A stretch of 27,188 bases of DNA from JAYEJW01 sp034716535. Its GTDB lineage: Bacteria; Pseudomonadota; Gammaproteobacteria; Chromatiales; Chromatiaceae. The position numbers and the translations under genes are program-made. Positions 8,449 to 14,370 of this stretch are shown here, in pieces (the stretch's first letter is position 1; the number at the start of each line of letters is the position of its first letter). The stretch lies in assembly GCA_034716535.1 (NCBI GenBank), contig JAYEJW010000513.1, forward strand, positions 1 through 27,188, written 5' to 3'. The notes beneath the pieces were generated by a model. The model did no database searches. It saw only the letters and a program-made list of their open reading frames with translations, and was not told the DNA's origin.

Positions 8449-8640
8449 CTACCACTGTACCTGCTGGTCGAACACGTACTCGGTCTCCGGCGGTACCCTC
8501 GCCTCCCACTCCGGGACAGGCTCCAGTCCGTCGTCCCACGCCGGCGGCCCACGTGGCGGGGCGATGCGCGGCGGTTCGGCCGACTCGCCGACGTAGTCGC
8601 GAATCCTCTCCACAGCGGTACAGTCGAGTGCGATACGAGG
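8449..8640 (-). pseudogene. C-terminal fragment of an IS91-like transposase
   Basis: On the - strand, a frame ending in TAG at 8449-8451 reads AVERIRDYVGESAEPP, RIAPPRGPPAW, EPVPEWEARVPPETEY and VFDQQVQW. The proline-rich stretch with RGPPAW and the closing E-Y-x-F-D-Q-x-x-x-W is how many IS91-type transposases end, as I remember them. The catalytic region is not present upstream, so only a scrap of the element remains. It lies directly against the break in rlmJ. The assignment relies on recalled C-terminal sequence and needs a protein search. Confidence 0.4.
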
Positions 8641-8855
8641 ATACGCGCAAGGTCTGCTGACTATTGCGTAGCTGCCGAAACCGGTAGTCGCATGGTCCTC
8701 AAAGTCCGCAGCTGGAACTTTTGTCCGGGGGATCGAGCTCGCGAGGGCAGAACGAAGCTGGACGCTGGTGTTGCGTTTTGAGTTCGATCAAGTACCCTCT
8801 CCCTCGTCTGGGAAACCAGACCTCCAACAATCTCCAACTGAGGATGGAACAGACG

Positions 8856-9434
8856 ATGAAACACCTAAAGTCACTGATTCTTTCGTTCGGACTGGTGGTT
8901 GCGCTGCCGATATCGGCGCAAATGCAGCCACCGCCTGCGCCAGTGGGCGAGGGCCAGCTAATTGAGGTTACGGCAACTGTTGAAGATGTTGATCTGGAAA
9001 AACGCCTGATCACGATAAAGGGGCCTAAAGGCCGCGTTGTTATCTCCAAGGTGGACCCGAAGGTGGAAAACCTCGAAAACGTAAAGGTCGGCGATGAGGT
9101 CCAGGTGAGTTACTACCGCGCGGCGCTACAAGAAGCCGAGAAGCTTGACCCCGATGCCAAACGCAGCGGAACAGTCACCGAAAGCGCGGCTGTGACCGCT
9201 ACGGGCGGAGAGAAGCCGGCGGGCGCTGTCGGGCGCGAGGTGAGAGAGACGGTAGAGGTCCTGGATGTCGATCCGTACAAAAAGGCTATCGCTTTCCGAG
9301 GAATGGACGGAAAGTTCCGGGAGGTCTCGGTGGACGCTCCCCACCTCGAGCATTGGCTAGACGACCTGAAGAAGGGTGACAAAGTGCGGGTCGCTTACAG
9401 GGAAGCGCTCGCAATCGTCGTGGAGCCGAAATAA
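8856..9434 (+). CDS. exported hypothetical protein with two tandem repeats
   Basis: The 192-residue product opens with the signal peptide MKHLKSLILSFGLVVALPIS, cut near SAQ. Two similar beta-rich units follow: residues 36-93 (VTATVEDVDLEKRLITIKG ... VKVGDEVQVSYYRAAL) and 127-189 (VRETVEVLDVDPYKKAIAFRG ... LKKGDKVRVAYREAL). Each has the pattern strand - D-V-D - strand - K-x-GD-x-V-x-V-x-Y, suggesting a small OB- or SH3-like barrel used twice, joined by a linker rich in Ala, Thr and Gly. ATG 8856 is chosen because it places the signal peptide at the N-terminus and has GGAA upstream; the frame is also open to a TTG at 8721. I do not recognise a named family. It is a single-gene unit with its own terminator. 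Confidence 0.7.
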   Translation: MKHLKSLILSFGLVVALPISAQMQPPPAPVGEGQLIEVTATVEDVDLEKRLITIKGPKGRVVISKVDPKVENLENVKVGDEVQVSYYRAALQEAEKLDPDAKRSGTVTESAAVTATGGEKPAGAVGREVRETVEVLDVDPYKKAIAFRGMDGKFREVSVDAPHLEHWLDDLKKGDKVRVAYREALAIVVEPK

Positions 9435-9453
9435 TCGCTTCGTAGCTGGCGGC

Positions 9454-9472
9454 GCGGGACGGCGGGTCCCGC
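9454..9472 (+). repeat. hairpin after the repeat-protein gene
   Basis: gcgggac / gtcccgc form a 7-base-pair stem with a 5-base loop 20 bases after the stop codon. No T-run follows; it may help end transcription together with the stronger terminator downstream. Confidence 0.4.
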
Positions 9473-9525
9473 CTGCTGACCGCGGAGAGGATTTAGGCAA
9501 AAAGGCTCGCCTTTAGGCAGCCAGG

Positions 9526-9549
9526 AACCCCGCTGCGGCGGGGTTTCTT
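9526..9549 (+). terminator. intrinsic terminator
   Basis: aaccccgc (9526-9533) pairs with gcggggtt (9538-9545) around a tgcg loop and is followed by tctt. This is a typical intrinsic terminator for the + strand gene ending at 9434. It also lies at the left limit of the integrative element, so it would shield the two units from each other. Confidence 0.75.
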
Positions 9550-9612
9550 ATGTCCGGTTCTGGCCGACAAGCGCCGCTCAGCGCCGAGCATCTCTTCCCC
9601 TAGTCCGGGTTC

Positions 9613-9879
9613 CTACAGAATCCGTTCAAGGGCTCGTTGCTGCGCCCTCAGCGCCCGCGCCAGCGCTCGCAACTTCGGCCTGATCCTGCCCTTGTAGCCC
9701 CTCATCGCCGACTGACGTTTGCCCTCCTGAGTCTTCGGTCCGGTGGACTGCTCCCACGGCTTCCACTCGCGAATCAGCTCCGCCTGCCGAGCCTGTCGTT
9801 CTAGCGTCCAGCCTGTTGCCATCGGTCTGCTCCAATAGTTGGGTTTGCGACTTCTCGGATTCCCGTGTGCGCGAGTCAT
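9613..9879 (-). CDS. hypothetical protein of the integrative element (88 residues)
   Basis: The 88-residue, strongly basic protein contains the block WKPWEQSTGPKTQEGK (from about residue 40), then MRGYKGRIRPKLRALARAL. I recall W-x-PW-x-STGP-T-x-EGK proteins as frequent small hypothetical ORFs in integrative elements, but their function is unknown. The start at 9879 has AGGTGA immediately upstream at normal spacing. The first 254 bases overlap the 3' part of the neighbouring 232-residue gene in a different frame. It is the last gene of the element's - strand run. Confidence 0.65.
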   Translation of the reverse strand: MTRAHGNPRSRKPNYWSRPMATGWTLERQARQAELIREWKPWEQSTGPKTQEGKRQSAMRGYKGRIRPKLRALARALRAQQRALERIL

Positions 9880-10324
9880 TGTTCACCTGCTGATGCCCCT
9901 GCGCCACGTTGACCTGTTTTGCGTAGCCTGCAACCGGCGGGTTCTTGATCGCGGAGAGCGTTTCCCAGGTCGCCCTGCTCTGAGACTGCGCTCGCAAAGC
10001 CAACCGTAAGTTTGCCTCGAATTGAGGCAAGAACTCGGCATTGATCGCCCGCGCTGCCAGCCGGTGAAAGATCGCGTCCAGTGCGTGAGCCTGACTGGCC
10101 AACATCGCCTCGGCGCGAGACAGATCGCCGCCTTGGATCGCCTTGCTTTGGGCCATTAGCTCGGCGGCGAGTCTGGTCAGATCCAATTCGTCGTCGGTGC
10201 CCAGGCTAGAATACTGCGCAATCGTCCCTGTTGCCGAGAACGCCGGATCAAGGCTTGCTCGTGCCCGTGCTCGCTCGGGACTCTCGGCCGGCCCGCATGG
10301 GAAGTGGACCGTTTTCTTCTTCAT
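9626..10324 (-). CDS. hypothetical protein of the integrative element (232 residues)
   Basis: The protein opens MKKKTVHFPCGPAESP and has a helical centre (about residues 45-140) with LTRLAAELMAQSKAIQ, SRAEAMLASQAHALDAIFHR and FEANLRLALRAQSQSRATWE, then KNPPVAGYAKQVNVAQGHQQ. I recall this N-terminal and central sequence as a common unnamed family in proteobacterial islands. The last 80 residues are low-complexity (Gly, Ala, Glu, Asp) and are encoded over the gene for the 88-residue protein in another frame. A ribosome site is not obvious; GGAAGC lies rather far from the ATG. Function is unknown. Confidence 0.65.
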   Translation of the reverse strand: MKKKTVHFPCGPAESPERARARASLDPAFSATGTIAQYSSLGTDDELDLTRLAAELMAQSKAIQGGDLSRAEAMLASQAHALDAIFHRLAARAINAEFLPQFEANLRLALRAQSQSRATWETLSAIKNPPVAGYAKQVNVAQGHQQVNNDSRTRESEKSQTQLLEQTDGNRLDARTTGSAGGADSRVEAVGAVHRTEDSGGQTSVGDEGLQGQDQAEVASAGAGAEGAATSP

Positions 10325-10344
10325 AATGATTCAGCTTGCTTCCT

Positions 10345-10866
10345 TCACTCAGTACCGAGCAGCTTCAAGACCTCCAACCCGTCGTACCTGTCGGCCGGAA
10401 TCATCATCAATGCTTGAGCCCCGCTGCTACGAAAGGCCAAGACAGTAACATCCCTCTCGGCGATCTCTTTCGGCAGTAACCCGATCCGGACAGCCTCGGC
10501 GACCTCCTCCGGCTCCAAGGTGGCGACGCTCTTCTCGGTGTTGCCCAATACCCGCTCCCACCATGCGGGCCGCTCCGCCTCCACCGCCCACTTCAAGTAG
10601 TAGATTCGGGCCTCTGGATCGGTGCGGGCCTTCTCAAGGATCTCACCGATGGTTACGGGATCCTCCTCGCCGATGGACCGCAGCCAGCCCCTTATGCGGG
10701 CCTCCTCCGCCAGCACGGCGAGCAACCCCCGCTTATGGGATCGGATCAGCCGGCGGGCCTCATCGGTGAGTGCCTTTCGCGGCTCCGCCCTGAGCTTGCC
10801 GCCCGGGATCGCCGACAGGGTGACGCCCTGCCGGGACAGTCGCTCCAAGATCGCGGTAGCGTGCAT
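10345..10866 (-). CDS. TubC_N-like domain protein of the integrative element
   Basis: The 173-residue product begins MHATAILERLSRQGVTLSA, then GGKLRAEPRKALTDEARRLI and SHKRGLLAVLAEEARIRGWL. This matches the small TubC N-terminal docking-like domain found on many mobile-element proteins. The rest is helical and acidic with a C-terminal alpha/beta stretch (ERDVTVLAFRSSGAQALMMI). ATG 10866 is preferred over one at 10893 because GGAGGA lies 8 bases upstream. It begins one base after the stop of the DUF3631 gene, so translation is probably coupled. Its role is unknown; protein-protein docking is an inference from the domain. Confidence 0.65.
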   Translation of the reverse strand: MHATAILERLSRQGVTLSAIPGGKLRAEPRKALTDEARRLIRSHKRGLLAVLAEEARIRGWLRSIGEEDPVTIGEILEKARTDPEARIYYLKWAVEAERPAWWERVLGNTEKSVATLEPEEVAEAVRIGLLPKEIAERDVTVLAFRSSGAQALMMIPADRYDGLEVLKLLGTE

Positions 10867-10867
10867 C

Positions 10868-12301
10868 TCAAAAGTCCTCCGGGCCATCATCACCCGCTAT
10901 CCCCCCCTCGCCATCCGGGACAGCGGGACAACCCGCGTAGTTACTGGCCTCGCGGCAAATGCTATCCGGGACATCCGCGCCGTTTGTCCCGGATACGATT
11001 TCGCTGAAACCCGCGCCGTTACTGAGATGTCCCGGTGTCCCGGATGGGAAAGGGGTATCTTTCGGGGAATAGCGCTCAACTGCCTTTTCCATTTCTGATC
11101 GGCGATACCCTTTCCGATGGTCGCCGCCGATACGGATACTTCCAGGCTTCACCTTATACTGCGCCGCCAAGGCACTCATTTGGCGGTCGCTGATGCGGCG
11201 CTGTTCCGGCTCCCGTGCCCGGAAATTGTATTCGCTCCAGGGTCCATCCTCGATCTGCTCCAGCCGCGCCAGGATGGTTTTCGTGAACAGTTTGGTTTTA
11301 CCGCCCTGGAACGCGCCGGCCATGTCGATCAGCAGTTGCAGCGCCTTGCTCGGCTCGCGCGTATCTGCTCGGGAGAAGAGCGCCGTCTCGGCGAGCTTGG
11401 GCCAGTGCCCGCCGGCTACCTCCGCGATGGCAAAGAGCGGAGTCCATTTGTCGGCGAGTCGGTTTCGCACCTTTGGCGGAAGTGTCGGTTCGTGCCTGGC
11501 GATGCGCTCGCGATTGTCAGCACACCAACGCGCTATCTTGCGCCCGACTTCCCGGAAGACTTTCTTGTGCTGGCGAGCGTCGTATGCCGCCTTGTCGGCG
11601 ATTTCATCCTCCGCAGCTCGGTCCAGGGAAACGACAATGCTCCTGCTTATCGTGGTTGGCGCCAGCTTCCGCTCCAGGTCGATACCCGCCAGAACCACCG
11701 GCGTATGCGTACCGAAAAGACGAACCTCGTTATCATCGCCGACGCATCGCGGGACCGCGCCGTGCGGCTCCCATCCATTGTTGATCGCCGGGATCAGATC
11801 CGAATCCTCCCGGAGGAACACGTCACATTCGTCTATCAGGAAGCACGGCTTGTGATCCTCCGCCAGCCGGAAAAACGGGGCCGCCTTCATCAGCTCAACG
11901 GGTTGCGGACGGCGAACCATACCTCCGATCAAATGCGACATCAGCAGGGTCTTTCCGCACTCGGCGTCAGGTGCGGTAATGAGCAATCGCGCCGTGTGGC
12001 TGAACACGTCGAATAGATGGGAATGAACCGCCCATAGCGCGCATGCAATCGCATCCTCTCGGCGCATAACCATGAACCGCGTCAGCAGATCGAGGATGGA
12101 ATCGAGCAGCGCGACGCCAGAAACCGGATCAGGCCACGGCTCGGGCTCGTACAAGACAATGGCGCGTCCTTTGGCCTCTCCCCCGCTGCGCGCCTTTGCT
12201 ACCTCCTTATCGAGCGCACTCACCCGAACGCCAAGGACCTCCGCCTGCTGTTCGCGGATGCGCTCGTATTCCAGGGGTTTCAGGGTCGCTAGACGCTCCA
12301 A
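10868..12301 (-). CDS. DUF3631 ATPase / primase-helicase-like protein
   Basis: The 477-residue frame starts at a TTG. Residues 8-40 (PLEYERIREQQAEVLGVRVS) are a conserved lead-in. Residues about 55-350 are a P-loop ATPase with a Walker A region (LLITAPDAECGKTLLM, near 107-121), Walker B (PCFLIDECDVF, near 152-162) and downstream AINNGWEPHGAVPRCVGDD and SRSIVVSL. This is the DUF3631 family, which accompanies Toprim primases in plasmids and integrative elements and probably takes part in replicating the element. The frame is open upstream of the TTG with the related sequence WPAETESIDAA, so the protein may once have continued the primase. The C-terminal 70 residues are Gly/Pro-rich and disordered-looking. 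Confidence 0.75.
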   Translation of the reverse strand: MERLATLKPLEYERIREQQAEVLGVRVSALDKEVAKARSGGEAKGRAIVLYEPEPWPDPVSGVALLDSILDLLTRFMVMRREDAIACALWAVHSHLFDVFSHTARLLITAPDAECGKTLLMSHLIGGMVRRPQPVELMKAAPFFRLAEDHKPCFLIDECDVFLREDSDLIPAINNGWEPHGAVPRCVGDDNEVRLFGTHTPVVLAGIDLERKLAPTTISRSIVVSLDRAAEDEIADKAAYDARQHKKVFREVGRKIARWCADNRERIARHEPTLPPKVRNRLADKWTPLFAIAEVAGGHWPKLAETALFSRADTREPSKALQLLIDMAGAFQGGKTKLFTKTILARLEQIEDGPWSEYNFRAREPEQRRISDRQMSALAAQYKVKPGSIRIGGDHRKGYRRSEMEKAVERYSPKDTPFPSGTPGHLSNGAGFSEIVSGTNGADVPDSICREASNYAGCPAVPDGEGGIAGDDGPEDF

Positions 12302-12309
12302 AGCGGCAT

Positions 12310-13286
12310 CTATGGATTCTGTCTCGGCGGGCCAACCTTGGTCGCCGCCTCCAGGGCCGCCAGGACGCTCTCAGGGCCACGTAGACGGGCCATGTCGTTG
12401 AAGTCGCTAGCAACCCCTCCGGCCTGTCCTCGCCGGGGTCTGGCAGGGCCAGGAAACCGTCTACCGCCCGAGCGGCGCTCTCGGCGTCCTCTTGTCCGTT
12501 GCCCAGATCCGCCAGGACAACGATCTTCGCCCTTGGATAGCGGCCCCGCATTTCCTTCGCGACCGCCTCCAGGTTGCCGCAACTGAGCGCCGCAACAGCC
12601 GGATGTCCACTCGCCTCTTTGGCCGAAAGCGCGGTGGCGACTCCCTCGCCGATCAGCAGCGTCTCCAGGTCCTCGGGTAAGCGTTGCGCAGCCCAATACC
12701 CGCCGGCTTTCTGTCCGCCATAGATCGCGGTCTTGCGCCCGTTGGTGTCGATCAGCTCCGCAGTGGAAACCTTGTCGCCGACCTTGACCGGAGCGACCAG
12801 CACCCTCCCTGTAAGCGGCTCGCCTCGGGACTTCGGTGAGTACCCAAGGGTGTTCGCCAGCTGCTCCGCCGGGATCTCACGCAATGTAGACACCGGCTTG
12901 ACCTGTTTACGCTTCACATACGGATGATCCTCTCGGGCCGGTTCGGCCTCTCCCCATACCGCTACCGTCTTTGCTGCAGCATCTTTCTGCCGGCGTTCCT
13001 CTTCGGCTTTTCTCTGCCGGCGTTCCTCCTCACACTTCGCCCGAAACGCTGCCTTCTCCTCCGGCGAAAAGGGGCGCTCTCGCTTCGCCTGCCAGACCTC
13101 CGACAGTCCCGAGCGCCAGTCCCCGAAAACCCCGCCGGTGCAATCCTCGAAAAGCTTGCACCATCCGCCATCATCGCCGGGTTTGCCGTTGCTGCTGAAT
13201 CGGTGAAGCCGGCCCGGTTCAATGGTCGGCGGTGGTTCCAGACCGGCTCGGCGGATCTCCTCTGCAAATTGTTCAGCGCCGATCAT
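12310..13286 (-). pseudogene. Toprim primase-like gene, broken by a frameshift
   Basis: From the ATG at 13286 (GGAG 7 bases upstream) the product has an N-terminal region with GGWCKLFEDCTGGVFGDWRS, then a charged coiled-coil stretch (ERPFSPEEKAAFRAKCEEER onward). A Toprim-type core follows with LLIGEGVATALSAKEASG, AALSCGNLEAVA and KIVVLADLGNGQEDAESAAR. After DPGEDRPEG the frame runs into unrelated sequence and stops at 12207. In another frame, from about 12417 to 12310, the expected continuation reads VASDFNDMARLRGPESVLAA. One missing base in the G-run opposite 12414-12417 explains the switch. Primases of this kind make primers for plasmid or satellite replication. It overlaps the preceding small gene by 14 bases. 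Starting at the upstream TTG 13307 is less likely. Confidence 0.75.
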
Positions 13287-13470
13287 GTCCGTGCTCCAAT
13301 AGCTCAAGACGATCCAGCGCCAATTTCAAATCGCGGGACAGTTCTTCGTTGTCGGAAATCAGGCGGTCTATTTCGAGACTGGCGTCCCGATCAAAGAATT
13401 GTTGGCCGCAGAGAAACCTGCAAATGTGCTCGCGGATGGGCTCGAAGAGTCTGCGAAGCGGACTCGTCAT
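13273..13470 (-). CDS. small hypothetical protein of the integrative element
   Basis: This 65-residue protein (MTSPLRRLFEPIREHICRFL ... RDASLEIDRLISDNEELSRD ... LALDRLELLEHGHDRR) is mostly helical. Its second half looks like a short coiled coil. A strong ribosome site (GGAGG) precedes the ATG. The start codon overlaps the stop of alpA by four bases (ATGA), so the two are translationally coupled. I do not recognise a family; the position between the regulator and the primase suggests a replication-accessory or regulatory helper. Confidence 0.65.
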   Translation of the reverse strand: MTSPLRRLFEPIREHICRFLCGQQFFDRDASLEIDRLISDNEELSRDLKLALDRLELLEHGHDRR

Positions 13471-13703
13471 ACTTGCCTCCGCTTCGCTTCGAGTTCGACA
13501 ACCAGCTGACGTATCTCCGCATCGCTCCTGCCGGCGATCCGGGCCTGAATAATCGCCTCCACTTCGTAATCGGGCCAGCCTACTGACCGCGCGCCGAATC
13601 TGATCGGTTTTGTGAATAGCCTCTCGGAGACCTTTTTATATATCGTGGACCTGCCATCGCCGGTGCGTGAGTTCACGCCGGGCATTCTGAGGATAGTCGT
13701 CAT
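13467..13703 (-). CDS. alpA: AlpA-family DNA-binding regulator
   Basis: The 78-residue protein has the AlpA/MerR-like helix-turn-helix layout: ILRMPGVNSRTGDGRSTIYK (residues 4-23), then KPIRFGARSVGWPDYEVEAI. AlpA proteins control integrase expression or excision in P4-like elements. GGAG lies 8 bases before the ATG. The start codon and ribosome site sit within a 34-base palindrome (13701-13734), pointing to autoregulation or a translation-blocking hairpin. It is followed by a coupled 65-residue gene and the primase. Confidence 0.82.
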   Translation of the reverse strand: MTTILRMPGVNSRTGDGRSTIYKKVSERLFTKPIRFGARSVGWPDYEVEAIIQARIAGRSDAEIRQLVVELEAKRRQV

Positions 13704-13734
13704 AGGCGCTCTCCAATTGTTTGGAACGCCTATG
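13701..13734 (-). promoter_or_regulatory. palindrome covering the alpA ribosome site and start codon
   Basis: cataggcg (13701-13708) and cgcctatg (13727-13734) are perfect inverted copies. Inside them ccaa / ttgg (13713-13716 and 13721-13724) form a second short stem. In the - strand message the outer stem pairs the AUG region with upstream sequence, and the GGAGAG ribosome site lies within the fold. It could work as a DNA operator for AlpA or as an RNA hairpin limiting translation. Confidence 0.5.
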
Positions 13735-13767
13735 GATTATTTACATCATCGCCGGACTTGCACCCTA

Positions 13768-14274
13768 CTAAAGTCTGCGACGTTTCTTAAGGTAGGCCGC
13801 TTGCCAATAGGCCGATGGCCGCCAATCCTGGAACGCTTTCTTGACGATGGATTCTGATACGTCTCTATCGGCCGCGACGGTGGCGATTGCCTCCAGTTCA
13901 TTGTCTGCCCGCGTCCAATTGTCGGGATCGAATTCGTCTAAACCGTCGGGCTTGATCGGATCGCCGAGCATTCGACTCGCTACAGCGGTCGCAAGAGCAG
14001 AATGCTCATTGTCTTTGCTTGGCCTACCCTCCCGATTCGGCTTTGGAAACACTTTGCGCGGATCTTCGGCCGCGAGGATGCGCCGGAGCTTCTCGGTGAT
14101 GAACGCCAGTAATCGCCCGTCGATCTCAGCGCCTTTGTCAGCGGCCAGGATGAACCGCTCGATCAGATCGTTACCGGCCGGCTTGTTGCCGGCATTGGCA
14201 CGCCTGAGAAAGAAGCCGATCGGATCGGCTTCGAATCTATCGATAGCCGCGCGGCGATCATCGTCTTTGAACAT
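13768..14274 (-). CDS. hypothetical protein of the integrative element (168 residues)
   Basis: The 168-residue, charged protein begins MFKDDDRRAAIDRFEADPIG and contains ERFILAADKGAEIDGRLLAF, KPNREGRPSKDNEHSALATA and a C-terminal part (ADRDVSESIVKKAFQDWRPS) ending in a basic KKRRRL tail. The C-terminal segment looks like a small helix-turn-helix and could bind DNA, but I cannot name a family. The ATG is preceded by GAGGGCGGTG. It lies between the integrase and alpA, about 65 bases upstream of alpA, as unnamed regulators often do in P4-like elements. Confidence 0.65.
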   Translation of the reverse strand: MFKDDDRRAAIDRFEADPIGFFLRRANAGNKPAGNDLIERFILAADKGAEIDGRLLAFITEKLRRILAAEDPRKVFPKPNREGRPSKDNEHSALATAVASRMLGDPIKPDGLDEFDPDNWTRADNELEAIATVAADRDVSESIVKKAFQDWRPSAYWQAAYLKKRRRL

Positions 14275-14370
14275 ACACCGCCCTCACGGTGCCCTCGGGA
14301 TGGGAGCCAGCCCGAGCCGGACGAGGGAGCCCGGCTTTCAGCCCGTCGGCCTAGGGCTGGCGAAATCGGA

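Noticed and set aside
9491..9519. Short direct repeat ttaggca on both sides of an aaagg/ccttt hairpin
   Set aside because: It is only 7-8 bases long and no copy was found at the right end of the element, so I did not call it an attachment site.
11117..12016. + strand open frame of 299 codons opposite the DUF3631 gene
   Set aside because: The - strand frame has Walker motifs and fits the element's gene order; the + strand frame has none.
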